A stretch of 64,000 nucleotides of DNA from an uncultured Akkermansia sp. (GTDB taxonomy: Bacteria; Verrucomicrobiota; Verrucomicrobiia; Verrucomicrobiales; Akkermansiaceae), in contig CANPYO010000001.1 in NCBI GenBank assembly GCA_947588645.1, positions 23,571 through 87,570 on the forward strand, in the 5' to 3' direction. This document shows positions 49,354 through 59,491 of the stretch, piece after piece. The notes beneath the pieces are model-generated. The model saw nothing but the letters and a program-made list of their open reading frames with translations, had not been told where the DNA came from and searched no databases. Every line of letters starts with the position of its first letter. Position 1 is the first letter of the stretch. The translations under genes and the position numbers were made by a program.

Positions 49354-49382
49354 ATAGTACACCATGGCAATGGACATAGCAA
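49354..49382 (-). promoter_or_regulatory. Promoter of GH109-like gene, 7 nt from an in-frame GTG
   Basis: Minus strand TTGCTA-N17-TACTAT-N7-GTG. Confidence 0.5.
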
Positions 49383-49429
49383 CAGTAAAATCCTTCCGGA
49401 AGAAGCGACTGCACATTCGTCCCCCCTCA

Positions 49430-49788
49430 AAAAAACGATCCAAATACGCAATTCATTTATGATTTATGATTTACGGTTTGAAAAGTGAGCGCCGGAGGCG
49501 CGAGCTAGCGAAGCAGATGCGGACGAGATATGATGAAGCCGTGATCGGGGGTGGTCAGAAGGAGACGGTGGCGCCTGGCGGCGCCCGGTGGCAGCTAGAC
49601 GATACTATGTACGGCGTACGATTTGAGAAATTCCCGCGCTCGCGTGAATTTGGCGAATGAGAGGGGAAGTCTTTAGTGCTATCATCATGATGACCGCTTG
49701 TTGTCGTGATTTTTGGTACCTATAAATGATGATATCAGTCAATAAGAGCCTTCTTTCTGCTGATTAACTTCTCTCAGATACGTTTGCT
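49430..49788. repeat. Composite degraded element: heptamers, AATTCCCGCGCTCGCGTGAATTT hairpin and diverged ~125 bp core (copy R3)
   Basis: ATTTATGATTTATGATTTACGGTTTG…TACGGCGTACGATTTGAGAAATTCCCGCGC…; core shares GATATCAGTCAATAAGAG…GATTAACTTCTCTCAGATACGTTTGC with R1/R2. Confidence 0.78.
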
Positions 49789-49973
49789 CTGAGAAACTGC
49801 AGGCGCCAGCAATTTTGTTGCAGGTATTTGATAAAATTTGACAAAAATGTTGAACATATTTGTAAATTATGTCAGCCTGTTTTACAATTTTGTAAGTTTA
49901 GTTGCAGAGTACCGAATGAAGATTCACATTGTAAATACATGAAAACAAGGTGAAAGGAAAAAATGAAAAAATT

Positions 49974-49987
49974 GGCACGCTATTTGC
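49974..49987 (+). promoter_or_regulatory. Sigma-54 (RpoN) type promoter of glnN
   Basis: TTGGCACGCTATTTGCA: GG and GC dinucleotides with 10-nt spacing, near-perfect consensus. Confidence 0.82.
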
Positions 49988-50051
49988 ACAAGAGGAAGTG
50001 AGAGACAGCGTGGAGCCGTGCTCGACTACGAAAACTTACCCTCACACAAGT

Positions 50052-52154
50052 ATGGAAACAGAAAACACAAGTGCAGAAGAAGCGCTGACTGCGTTATACG
50101 GCAGCGACACCTTTGGGATCAAGACGATGGAGAAGTACCTCTCTAAGAGTGCCTTCAAAAAGATGCTTGCCACGGTACAACGCGGTGGTAAATTGGACAT
50201 GAGCATAGCAGACGAAGTGGCGCAGGCGATGAAGGTGTGGGCTCTTTCCAAAGGAGCTACGCACTATACGCACTGGTTTCAGCCGCTTTCAGACGCCACG
50301 GCAGAGAAGCACGATTCTTTTGTGGAACCGGATGGAAAGGGTGGCATGATCTGCGAGTTTACCGGCAAAAGTCTCATTCAAGCAGAGCCTGATGCCTCAT
50401 CTTTCCCATCCGGTGGGATACGCGCTACATTTGAGGCGCGAGGCTACACGGCGTGGGATCCGACATCCCCGGCGTTTATCAAGCGTACGGAGCATACGGC
50501 TACCCTTTGCATCCCCACTGCCTTTTGCTCGTACACCGGCGAAGCCTTGGACAAGAAAACGCCGCTTTTGCGTTCAATGGTAGCCGTATCGAAGCATGCC
50601 ACGCGCGTGTTGCGGTGTTTTGGTGTGGAACCCAGCTGTGTGGAGAGCAATCTTGGTGCCGAGCAAGAGTATTTCCTGATTGACCGTAGTTTGTATTTGC
50701 AGCGGCCAGATCTTATTGAGACGGGACGCACTCTTTTCGGCTGTCTACCGCCCAAGCACCAGCAGATGGAAGACCACTACTTTGGTTCCATCAAGGAGAG
50801 AGTGTTGGAATTCATGAACTCTGTGGATCACGCGCTGTGGGCTCTCGGTGTGCCGGCTAAAACCCGTCACAATGAGGTGGCTCCTGCGCAGTTTGAAATC
50901 GCTCCTCTCTTCGAAGCAAGCAATGTAGCAGTTGATCACAATGTGATGATTATGGACGTTCTGCAACGTCAGGCACTCAAATTTAATCTTGTGTGCCTGC
51001 TGCATGAGAAACCTTACGCCTGCGTCAATGGCTCCGGCAAACACAATAATTGGTCGCTCGGAACTCCGGAACTTGGTTCTCTATTCTCTCCAGGTAGCAC
51101 TCCCCACAGCAATTTGCTTTTCCTCACCTTTCTCGCCAGTGTGATCCAGGGGGTGGATAAGCATGCAGATTTGCTGCGCGCATCGATCTCCAAGGCGGGC
51201 AATGATCACCGTCTTGGCGCCAACGAGGCGCCTCCTGCCATCATCTCTATCTTCCTGGGGGATCAGCTCACCGATATCATTGAACAAATCAAGGCCGGTG
51301 GGGCTAAGAGCTCTGCCTCCAAGACCACCATGGAGCTGGGAGTGGACGTACTGCCCACCCTTCCGAAAGATACGACCGACCGCAACCGAACCTCGCCCTT
51401 CGCCTTCACGGGTAACAAATTTGAATTCCGCGCCGTTGGTTCCTCGCAGACTTGCGCCTGGCCCATGGCCGTTCTCAACACTATTGTAGCCGAAGCTCTG
51501 GATGAAGTGGCAACTAAGCTTGAACCGGTTGTTGGCAAACGCAATTTCAACGCCGTGGTCAGCGCCATGATCAAGGAGATGATCACGAAGCACGACCGCA
51601 TCATCTTCAATGGCAACGGCTATTCTCAAGAGTGGATCAAAGAGGCCGAGCGACGCGGACTGCCGCATCTCAAAACTACGCCGGAGGCCCTTGAAGTGCT
51701 CTCTCGTCCGGATACGATCAAACTCATGAAAAAATACAACATCCTCTCCAAGGCCGAGTTGTTGGCTCGTAAAGAGGTGCAGGCAGAGAGCTACCTTAAG
51801 CTCATCCACATTGAGGCTAAGACTTGCCTGAATATGTTGCAAACCATTTACCTGCCGGCTATAGCCGGCCAGATGACAGAAATCTGCGGAACGATCGCCG
51901 CCATCAAGACTGCCGGTATCAAAGCCGGGTTGAAGGCGGCTGAGGACAAGGCCAATGCCGTAGGCAAGCTCTATGATGAGTTGCCCGGCAAGGTGCGGGC
52001 TCTGCAGGCTGCCATCGATAAGGGTTGCCCCGTGTGCATGAAAGAGGCCATGGAGTCTGCCCGCGTCACCGTTGATGCCCTCGAAGCCATTGTGGACGCC
52101 GACCTCTGGCCAGTGCCCACCTACGCTCAGATGCTCAACATCCACAGCAAATAG
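50052..52154 (+). CDS. glnN: Glutamine synthetase type III
   Basis: [72 protein letters not shown]; start at [11 protein letters not shown] since the ORF start 49950 lies upstream of the promoter. Confidence 0.96.
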   Translation: METENTSAEEALTALYGSDTFGIKTMEKYLSKSAFKKMLATVQRGGKLDMSIADEVAQAMKVWALSKGATHYTHWFQPLSDATAEKHDSFVEPDGKGGMICEFTGKSLIQAEPDASSFPSGGIRATFEARGYTAWDPTSPAFIKRTEHTATLCIPTAFCSYTGEALDKKTPLLRSMVAVSKHATRVLRCFGVEPSCVESNLGAEQEYFLIDRSLYLQRPDLIETGRTLFGCLPPKHQQMEDHYFGSIKERVLEFMNSVDHALWALGVPAKTRHNEVAPAQFEIAPLFEASNVAVDHNVMIMDVLQRQALKFNLVCLLHEKPYACVNGSGKHNNWSLGTPELGSLFSPGSTPHSNLLFLTFLASVIQGVDKHADLLRASISKAGNDHRLGANEAPPAIISIFLGDQLTDIIEQIKAGGAKSSASKTTMELGVDVLPTLPKDTTDRNRTSPFAFTGNKFEFRAVGSSQTCAWPMAVLNTIVAEALDEVATKLEPVVGKRNFNAVVSAMIKEMITKHDRIIFNGNGYSQEWIKEAERRGLPHLKTTPEALEVLSRPDTIKLMKKYNILSKAELLARKEVQAESYLKLIHIEAKTCLNMLQTIYLPAIAGQMTEICGTIAAIKTAGIKAGLKAAEDKANAVGKLYDELPGKVRALQAAIDKGCPVCMKEAMESARVTVDALEAIVDADLWPVPTYAQMLNIHSK

Positions 52155-52179
52155 TCTGAAACGCGAGATTCGTTTCGCT

Positions 52180-52213
52180 ACCGGCAGCTCCGGGTGGGGC
52201 TGCCGGTTTCTTT
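52180..52213 (+). terminator. Rho-independent terminator of glnN
   Basis: ACCGGCAGCtccgggtgggGCTGCCGGTttcttt. Confidence 0.85.
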
Positions 52214-52297
52214 CGGGGTACGTCAGGCATGACATGGAACTGGGGTAAAGATTCCAAAGAATCCCGAACGCGGATGGCTGGTACCGCAAACCTTGAA

Positions 52298-52367
52298 GGC
52301 AAATGCATTTTCTAGTTACACTTGTCCAGCATGACCTACTCGGTTACTTCTCTCAAATGCGTTTGCC
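52298..52367. repeat. Minimal 70-bp element with terminal inverted repeats GGCAAATGCATTT / AAATGCGTTTGCC
   Basis: GGCAAATGCATTTTCTAGTTACAC…TTACTTCTCTCAAATGCGTTTGCC. Confidence 0.8.
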
Positions 52368-52449
52368 GTGGACAAGGCGCGTGTTTATGGAGCCATGCCG
52401 GCGACTCTCTGCTGAGACGATGACTCCAGCGGTCAGGGCTGTTTATGAG

Positions 52450-55029
52450 TTAATTAAACGTAATAGCTCCATCCTTGGTGTCGATGTGGATGATGGATCC
52501 GTCCGGGAATTTCCCTTCCAGAATGGCAATGCTGAGCGGGTCGAGGATATCGCGTTGAATAGCACGCTTGAGTGGTCGAGCCCCGTACACAGGATCATAC
52601 CCATGACTTGCTACCAAATCAGCGGCGGCATCGGTGAGTTCCAGTTTCAGTCCGCGAGCATTCAGGCGTGAGCGCACACGGCCAAGTTGAATATTCACAA
52701 TGCGTTTGAGGTCATCCACGCTGAGGCGGTCAAAAATGATGATATCATCCACACGATTGAGGAACTCCGGGCGGAAGTGTCCACGCAGGGCATCCAGAGC
52801 TTTTTCATTGCGAATAGAGACATCTTGCTCATCAAGGATGAAACGCGAGCCGATATTGCTCGTCATGATGAGCACGGTGTTGGTGAAATCAACCGTGCGG
52901 CCTTGTCCATCGGTGATGCGTCCATCGTCGAGTACCTGCAGCAGCACGTTGAAGACGTCCGGGTGAGCTTTTTCTATCTCATCGAACAGCACAACGCTGT
53001 AAGGACGGCGGCGTACGGCTTCCGTGAGTTGCCCCCCTTCATCATAGCCGACGTATCCCGGAGGCGCACCGATGAGACGTGAGACGCTGTGCTTTTCCAT
53101 GTACTCAGACATATCAATGCGCACCATGGCGGCCTCATCATCGAAAAGGAATTCGGCGAGTGCTTTTGCAAGCTCCGTTTTGCCTACGCCGGTGGGTCCC
53201 AAGAAAATGAAGGAACCGAGGGGGCGGTGTTCGTCCTGCAACCCTGCCCGAGAACGGCGCACAGCATCTGCAACGGCCTTGACTGCATTTTTTTGTCCGA
53301 TGAGCCGTTGCCCCAGGCGCTCCTCCATGTGAACTAGTTTTTCGCGTTCGCCTTCAGCGAGTTTGGTAGCGGGGATGCCAGTCCACGAGGAGACGACTTT
53401 GGCGATGTCTGCTTCGGTTACTTCCTCCTTAAGCAAGCCCTCGCCACTGCTCTGGAGATCTGCTAAGGCTTTACGAGCTTCGTTCAGGGAGTGTTCGGCA
53501 GCCGGGAGCTCACCATACTTGATTTCGGAGGCGCGAGAAAGTTCTCCCTTGCGCTCAGCTTGTTCAGCCTGGGTACGCAGGGAATCGATTTTCTGTTGAG
53601 TTTCTCGGGCACGTTGCACCACCTGTTGCTCGCTTTTCCAACGCGCGAGCAGGGCAGAGGTTTTCTCCTTATTATCGGCCAGCTCCTTGGTAATTTTGCT
53701 CAGCCGCTCGCGGGAAGCCTCATCTTTTTCTTTTTCGAGAGCCTGACGTTCCATTTCCAGCTGCATACCGGTTCGGTTCAGTTCATCAATTTCAGAAGGC
53801 ATGCTGTCCAGCTCGATTTTGAGACGAGCAGCGGCTTCATCCACCAAATCTACGGCTTTATCCGGCAGGAAACGGTCGGTGATATAGCGATTACTGAGTG
53901 TAGCAGCCGCCACGAGGGCGCTATCGGTGATATGAACACCATGATGCACTTCATAGCGTTCTTTGAGCCCACGCAAAATAGCGATTGTATCTTCTACACT
54001 CGGCTCAGCTACGAAGACGGGTTGAAAGCGGCGCTCTAGGGCGGCATCCTTTTCGATGTATTTGCGATATTCGTCCAACGTAGTGGCTCCAATGGTACGC
54101 AGCTCGCCGCGGGCGAGAGCCGGCTTGAGCAGGTTGGCTGCATCCATGGAGCTATCGCCTCCCGCTCCAGCACCGACTAATGTGTGCAGTTCATCAATGA
54201 AGAGGATGATCTGTCCCTCAGAGGCGCTCACCTCTTTGATAAAAGCCTTCAGACGTTCCTCGAACTCACCACGGTATTTTGCACCCGCGAGCATGGAGCC
54301 GATATTGAGGGAAACGAGACGCTTATCCTTCATGCCCTCGGGCACATCGCCATTCACAATGCGACGGGCGAGCCCCTCTGCAATGGCTGTCTTACCCACA
54401 CCAGGCTCCCCAATGAGCACGGGATTGTTTTTAGTGCGCCGCGAGAGAATTTGGAGCACCCGGCGAATTTCCGCATCTCGGCCAATGACGGGATCTATCT
54501 TACCCTGGCGGGCGCGAGCGGTCAAATCCGTGCCGTACTTCTCCAAAGTTTGGTACTTTTCTTCGGGATCTTGGTCAGTGATACGCTGGTTGCCGCGTAT
54601 CTCCTTGAGCGCTTGCAGGTACTTATCCTGCGGCAAACCGCAATCCGTCAGCAGTTTAGTCAGTTGTTCATCTACCGCATAGACGCCGAGTAAAAAGTGC
54701 TCCGCACTCAAGTAGTCATCCTTCATTCTCTTACGTTGATCCTCGGCTGCGTTGAGCACGCGATCCAAGGCCGCGCCAATGCCGGGACTGCTCGCTACGG
54801 CTCCTTGCTGCCTCGGTTGGCGACCCAGAAGATCCACTAATGAGCGCTCCAGCATGGAAGCATCAGCCCCTGTTTTTTGAAGCACTGCGCCGAGTACGCC
54901 ACCATCTTGGTGGAGCATAGAGAGCAGAACCTCCGCCGGCAGGATTTCCGCCCTACCAGCTGCCTGCGATGCGCGCTGCGCCGCCTGCAAACTTTCCATC
55001 ATTTTTGTGGTCAGGTTATTGTTCATCAT
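52450..55029 (-). CDS. clpB: ATP-dependent chaperone ClpB
   Basis: [77 protein letters not shown]; middle coiled coil. Confidence 0.97.
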   Translation of the reverse strand: MMNNNLTTKMMESLQAAQRASQAAGRAEILPAEVLLSMLHQDGGVLGAVLQKTGADASMLERSLVDLLGRQPRQQGAVASSPGIGAALDRVLNAAEDQRKRMKDDYLSAEHFLLGVYAVDEQLTKLLTDCGLPQDKYLQALKEIRGNQRITDQDPEEKYQTLEKYGTDLTARARQGKIDPVIGRDAEIRRVLQILSRRTKNNPVLIGEPGVGKTAIAEGLARRIVNGDVPEGMKDKRLVSLNIGSMLAGAKYRGEFEERLKAFIKEVSASEGQIILFIDELHTLVGAGAGGDSSMDAANLLKPALARGELRTIGATTLDEYRKYIEKDAALERRFQPVFVAEPSVEDTIAILRGLKERYEVHHGVHITDSALVAAATLSNRYITDRFLPDKAVDLVDEAAARLKIELDSMPSEIDELNRTGMQLEMERQALEKEKDEASRERLSKITKELADNKEKTSALLARWKSEQQVVQRARETQQKIDSLRTQAEQAERKGELSRASEIKYGELPAAEHSLNEARKALADLQSSGEGLLKEEVTEADIAKVVSSWTGIPATKLAEGEREKLVHMEERLGQRLIGQKNAVKAVADAVRRSRAGLQDEHRPLGSFIFLGPTGVGKTELAKALAEFLFDDEAAMVRIDMSEYMEKHSVSRLIGAPPGYVGYDEGGQLTEAVRRRPYSVVLFDEIEKAHPDVFNVLLQVLDDGRITDGQGRTVDFTNTVLIMTSNIGSRFILDEQDVSIRNEKALDALRGHFRPEFLNRVDDIIIFDRLSVDDLKRIVNIQLGRVRSRLNARGLKLELTDAAADLVASHGYDPVYGARPLKRAIQRDILDPLSIAILEGKFPDGSIIHIDTKDGAITFN

Positions 55030-55036
55030 GCCTGTT

Positions 55037-55065
55037 TGATAACACGAACCCGAGCATGTGTTCAA
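55037..55065 (-). promoter_or_regulatory. Promoter of clpB, 7 nt from ATG
   Basis: Minus strand TTGAAC-N17-TTATCA-N7-ATG. Confidence 0.45.
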
Positions 55066-55114
55066 AATAAAACGATTTTTTTGAAAAAAGCAGATCTTCG
55101 GGAAGATCGAGCAG

Positions 55115-55317
55115 GGCAAACGCATTAGAAAATTCGTTTGCCTATGTACGAGGTACGATTTGCAAAGTTCGCTCGCGTTGCGCGGAGGAAGATGAACAGC
55201 GCGAAGCGCTGCCCGGAGGTCGAAAACTGCCGACGGCGTAAGGCAGTTTAGCCAAAAGCATAGCCTTTGCCCCGCAGGGGCGAAAACTCGTGGGGCGACT
55301 GTGAGTCATCGTAAATA
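55115..55317. repeat. Composite element: hairpin GGCAAACGCATTAGAAAATTCGTTTGCC + heptamers TACGAGGTACGATTTG + GC-rich filler
   Basis: Same module order as 31983-32229; ends …CATCGTAAATAATC. Confidence 0.8.
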
Positions 55318-55416
55318 ATCAACGGTTTATGTTGCATGATGTGCCGTTAACTACCTATTGGAGGTGCTTGTTCTTGGGACGGATGTGGTTTGCCCTGGGA
55401 CGTGATGTGAATTCGC

Positions 55417-55445
55417 TTGACACAAGGCGTCTCTTTTGCTAGGAA
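55417..55445 (+). promoter_or_regulatory. Promoter of C39-like gene
   Basis: TTGACA-N17-TAGGAA. Confidence 0.45.
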
Positions 55446-55465
55446 ACGAGAGAAGAGCGGCAATT

Positions 55466-56920
55466 ATGATATGGATTTACAAGATAAGTAGACGTTGGAT
55501 GGGGGCGGCGGCTTGCATGATGGTGACGTTGTGTGCAGGCAATGTCTATTCCCTGGATGTGGGAGCGGTGTGGAAGAGTGGGGAATTATGGAAGACGAAG
55601 AGACAGACAACGTGGGACGATGTGAATTTTGAGAGCGAGAGCGACACACGCACGAGGGCTACGCAACGCAATCTTGTTACTTTCGGTCGGCACCAGGTGG
55701 AGGGCAATGTGATGCTGGATTGGAAAGCGACTGCCGGTGGAACAAAGACGTCTGATGATGGCGACAAGTCGGGGAAAGACGATCGGAAGGATAAGACAAG
55801 TGATGAGCAAAAGAGTCCGGCAGAATTGGAGACCGAACGTGCGGAAAAATTTGGTGAACTTTGCCGGGTGACCTGCGAAATATACAACCGCAACGATTAT
55901 GGGGAGATCAGTAAGGAGACCTTCGATAACTACGTGGCTTCGTATAAAACGGAGGTGGGAAGAGTCTCCGGGGCAAAGATGACAAAAGTACGCGTGTCCT
56001 CCGGCAAAACTGCCACCAAGGTGGAGGCTTTTCAATGGGAGATTCCACAGGGAGTGGCGCGATTGTATGCGGCTACCACCACGATGAAGAAGGACAAGAA
56101 GAAGGAGGGGAAAAAGGAGGAAAAAAAAGAGGAGAGAAAGTCGAAGGATGGAGGCGTGCGCATGGAGTACATTCGATTGGTACTCGCGCCGAATGTGGCC
56201 GGACTGGAGAAAAGTGCTACGCATGAGAAGGGTGAGAAACGTGACCACAAGAATTCCGTAGTCAAGGAGAAGAATGGTACGGCGTGGATTAAGGACTTGC
56301 CCATGGTGGAGCAGGGGATGAAAGCGGTGGCCTTGCCCGCTCAGTTGGCACGTTTGCTCATGTATTATGGGGTGGAAGGGGCGGACGCCGATGCGATATC
56401 GGCGCTCTGCGAGACGCCGGATGAGGGGGGGTACAAACGCGAGGACATGGAAGAGGTCATACAGCAGGTAGCACGAGAATACCGGTTGAAAGTGAAAGAG
56501 GTGTCGGCTCAGTGGTCCGCGCGTGAGGGCTATATGAAGGATTATAATGGAAAGGCGCGTAAAGAGAAGAAAATTGAAGAAGATGTGACGGATACCCAGC
56601 TTCTGGAACCGGATCTTTGGCTTTCTCTCTTCGCCAAAAAAAAGTCGGATTGCAACAAATGGCTCGGTAGTATACGCGCCTGCATAGATGCCGGGGTTCC
56701 CGTGATTTGGCTCGTCATGCGTGGCGATTTTTATACTGACGTGATGGACTCTCGGGGCACGAAAGGCGTACACGTTCGCCTCATCATAGGCTATGATGCC
56801 ACCAAGGGCAAGGAAAAAATTATCTACACAGAACCATGGGGAAAGAAGGGGGAGCGCTGCATGATGGATCTGCCCAAGGCATACGCTGCGACAGACGCAA
56901 CACTCATTCTTCGGCAATAA
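55466..56920 (+). CDS. Secreted protein with C-terminal C39/papain-like domain apparently lacking the catalytic Cys
   Basis: Signal peptide MGAAACMMVTLCAGNVYS; KE-rich linker; DLPMVEQGMKAVALPAQLARLLMYYGVEG…GVHVRLIIGYDATKGKEKIIYTEPWG. Confidence 0.7.
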   Translation: MIWIYKISRRWMGAAACMMVTLCAGNVYSLDVGAVWKSGELWKTKRQTTWDDVNFESESDTRTRATQRNLVTFGRHQVEGNVMLDWKATAGGTKTSDDGDKSGKDDRKDKTSDEQKSPAELETERAEKFGELCRVTCEIYNRNDYGEISKETFDNYVASYKTEVGRVSGAKMTKVRVSSGKTATKVEAFQWEIPQGVARLYAATTTMKKDKKKEGKKEEKKEERKSKDGGVRMEYIRLVLAPNVAGLEKSATHEKGEKRDHKNSVVKEKNGTAWIKDLPMVEQGMKAVALPAQLARLLMYYGVEGADADAISALCETPDEGGYKREDMEEVIQQVAREYRLKVKEVSAQWSAREGYMKDYNGKARKEKKIEEDVTDTQLLEPDLWLSLFAKKKSDCNKWLGSIRACIDAGVPVIWLVMRGDFYTDVMDSRGTKGVHVRLIIGYDATKGKEKIIYTEPWGKKGERCMMDLPKAYAATDATLILRQ

Positions 56921-56931
56921 CAGTGGATTAA

Positions 56932-57417
56932 TCAGGCCTCGTTCGCGTAACGCTCCCGCGACTCGCGGAGGATGTCAACGGCACGGTCGATATTAAAAAA
57001 CTCGCCCACTTCCGTTTTCTTATTTTGCAGAGTTTTGTAAGTAGAGAAGAAATTCTGGATCTCTTGGAGGTAGTGGGGAGGAAGATCGTGCAGGGTGTGC
57101 ACATGTTCGTAGCGAGGGTCACCCACATTCACGGCTAGAATTTTCACATCCGGTTTGCCGCCGTCAATCATATCCATGCCGCCGATGATGCGGCAGTCCA
57201 CGTAGCAGCCCGGAAAGGTGGGTGAGGAGGTGAAGACGAGAATATCCAGCGGGTCGCCGTCCAAGTACTTCGTTTCCTCCACGAAACCGTATTCAGCCGG
57301 ATAATACACAGAGGAGTATAGGACGCGATCCAACTTGATGTGGCCGGTTTTCACATCTACTTCATACTTATTGCGACTTCCCATGGGGATTTCAATGCGG
57401 GCTTCGACGATTTCCAT
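56932..57417 (-). CDS. ppa: Inorganic pyrophosphatase
   Basis: MEIVEARIEIPMGSRNKYEVDVKTGHIKLDRVLYSSVYYPAEYGFVEETKYLDGDPLDILV; start chosen because ATG 57426 overlaps the -10 box. Confidence 0.95.
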   Translation of the reverse strand: MEIVEARIEIPMGSRNKYEVDVKTGHIKLDRVLYSSVYYPAEYGFVEETKYLDGDPLDILVFTSSPTFPGCYVDCRIIGGMDMIDGGKPDVKILAVNVGDPRYEHVHTLHDLPPHYLQEIQNFFSTYKTLQNKKTEVGEFFNIDRAVDILRESRERYANEA

Positions 57418-57424
57418 GGGGAGC

Positions 57425-57453
57425 ATGCTAGCAGTTTCTACATATCCTGTCAA
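57425..57453 (-). promoter_or_regulatory. Promoter of ppa, 7 nt from ATG
   Basis: Minus strand TTGACA-N17-TAGCAT-N7-ATG. Confidence 0.65.
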
Positions 57454-57456
57454 GGC

Positions 57457-57485
57457 TTGACGCGGTAGGGAGCGGCGTGTATGAT
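57457..57485 (+). promoter_or_regulatory. Promoter of recQ, 8 nt from ATG
   Basis: TTGACG-N17-TATGAT-N8-ATG. Confidence 0.65.
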
Positions 57486-57493
57486 GAGGGCGA

Positions 57494-59356
57494 ATGGTAC
57501 GCGGAAAAGCAGAGCCGGGGAAAAATGATGAAGTAGAGGTCTTGAGGCGCTTCGGCAAGAGGTCGTTGAGACCGGGGCAGGCTGAACTCATACAGAGAGC
57601 TGTGGAGGGAGAATCCGTGCTTGGAGTGTTGCCTACGGGGTATGGCAAGAGTCTGTGTTACCAAGCGGCCGCATTGCTGCGTGGGGGTACCTCCGTGGTG
57701 GTGTCGCCGCTGTTGGCTCTCATGCGCGAGCAGGTCGAATATATGTGCAGCATAGGAGCTCATGCAGCACGATACGATTCTACGTTGACGCCAGAGGAAC
57801 GTGTATCACTTTTGACCGACCTTGCCGCGGGAAAGCTGCAGCTGCTGTACGTAGCTCCGGAGTCCTTGGAAAGTCCGGTGCTCAACGAGGCGTTATCGCA
57901 TGCACCATTACAAATTTTTGTGGTGGATGAGGCACATTGCATCTCGCAGTGGGGGCATAGTTTTCGGCCGGATTATCTTCGATTGCCAGCATGGGCGGCA
58001 ACAAGGCAGTTTGCCTGTACCATGGCATTCACTGCTACTGCAACTCCACGCGTGAAGGAGGATCTCTGCCGTGCTTTCGGCATATCCAAATGTTGCGTGG
58101 TGGAAGTTTCACCCTGCCGCGCCAACATTATGCGCCGCGTCATGTGCTCCGATTCACCGGAAGAGACGCTGGGTCAATATCTCAGAGTGCCGTCTAACCG
58201 ACCCTGCATTGTTTACACCCGGACACGAAAAAAAGCGGAAGAATTAGCGACAGTGTTGACGAAGCAATGGGGCATTCCCGCAGCATGTTACCACGCCGGA
58301 CTGCCCACCGAATTACGTGAGAAGCTCCAGGATGCTTTTCTTGCCAACAAACCGGATGTACTCGTGGCCACCATCGCTTTCGGCATGGGAATTGATAAGC
58401 CGGATGTGAGAAGCGTGGTGCATGTGAGTATGCCTGCTTCTCCGGAAGCATACCTGCAGGAGAGCGGCCGTGCCGGTCGCGATGGATTGCCCGCAAGTTC
58501 GCTGGTGCTGCTCAGCGGGGCGGATCGCGTGAGCGCGCGTAATCGTATTTATGCTGCAATGCCTGATACAGAGGGTGTTCTGCGCTGTGTACGTTGGTTG
58601 TTGCCGACCTCGCCGCGTGTGGTGTCGCTCTGGGAGCTGGGTGTCACTTGTGATGTTCCTGAGGATGTGCCTCAGAGGGTGCTGGAGCTGCTGGTGGCGC
58701 GGAAGGCTGTGTGTGTGGAATCGCAGGGCTACAAGTATTATAAGGTACGCCCTCTCTTTTCATTGATGAGCATTTTGCGTGGCCGGGATGCGAAGGAAAG
58801 TTCACGCCTTCGTTGGCTGGATGAACACCGAGAGGGAGAGGTGGGAAATGCTGCGTTTGCATGGGAATGTTCCTTTGCCGAAGCTGTGGAGCAACTCACT
58901 GAGTGCGAACGAGCCGGCGAGTGGAAACTTGCTTTTCGACAGAGAGCTCTCTGCCTTGTCCCCGGCGAAAATGACGCGGATTCTGCCGCTGTTGCAGACG
59001 AGCTGAATGCTCTCTACACTGCCCGCAGGGATTCCGAACTGGGACGCCTTGCCGCGTTGGAAGATATGCTCACAGCCCCCACTTGTTTGAACAACTTGTT
59101 GGAGCTGTATTTTACCGGACGACCACTGCGTAAACCTTGTGGGCATTGCCCCGCATGCTGTGGGGAGGTGTCACAGCTCCCTCCCACACCTGAGTCAGAA
59201 GAGCTCCCAGTGGATGCCGTGTTACCGGACTTCGATCGTGATGCTCAACGGCGCCGATTTTTAGCTGGTGTTGCTTCCCCCTCCCTTCTCGCTCGGCGTC
59301 TCTATACTCATCCTCTCTACGGGTTTCTCTCCAACACACCGTGGGAATCAATTTGA
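57494..59356 (+). CDS. recQ: RecQ-family DNA helicase
   Basis: LPTGYGKSLCYQAAALL, VVDEAHCISQWGHSFRPDYLRL, CIVYTRTRKKAEELA, TIAFGMGIDKPDVRSVVHVSMPASPEAYLQESGRAGRDG, CGHCPACCGE. Confidence 0.94.
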   Translation: MVRGKAEPGKNDEVEVLRRFGKRSLRPGQAELIQRAVEGESVLGVLPTGYGKSLCYQAAALLRGGTSVVVSPLLALMREQVEYMCSIGAHAARYDSTLTPEERVSLLTDLAAGKLQLLYVAPESLESPVLNEALSHAPLQIFVVDEAHCISQWGHSFRPDYLRLPAWAATRQFACTMAFTATATPRVKEDLCRAFGISKCCVVEVSPCRANIMRRVMCSDSPEETLGQYLRVPSNRPCIVYTRTRKKAEELATVLTKQWGIPAACYHAGLPTELREKLQDAFLANKPDVLVATIAFGMGIDKPDVRSVVHVSMPASPEAYLQESGRAGRDGLPASSLVLLSGADRVSARNRIYAAMPDTEGVLRCVRWLLPTSPRVVSLWELGVTCDVPEDVPQRVLELLVARKAVCVESQGYKYYKVRPLFSLMSILRGRDAKESSRLRWLDEHREGEVGNAAFAWECSFAEAVEQLTECERAGEWKLAFRQRALCLVPGENDADSAAVADELNALYTARRDSELGRLAALEDMLTAPTCLNNLLELYFTGRPLRKPCGHCPACCGEVSQLPPTPESEELPVDAVLPDFDRDAQRRRFLAGVASPSLLARRLYTHPLYGFLSNTPWESI

Positions 59357-59429
59357 AGCGCATTTCGTATTCGGAAATAGGCACGAGATCAACTGTTTGG
59401 AGAGTTTTCTCTGCTTTCCCACTTCATCC

Positions 59430-59442
59430 AAATACGTTTGCC
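59430..59442. repeat. Isolated right-terminal repeat of the GGCAAACGCATTT family
   Basis: AAATACGTTTGCC followed by GTGG as in other right ends. Confidence 0.5.
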
Positions 59443-59491
59443 GTGGCGCATTGCTCTTTTCATGGAGGCAGAGGTGTGCTAGAATGAGGGA

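Noticed and set aside
49950-50051. Upstream start of glnN ORF ([16 protein letters not shown]…)
   Set aside because: This stretch overlaps the sigma-54 promoter core; ATG 50052 fits type III GS N-termini better.
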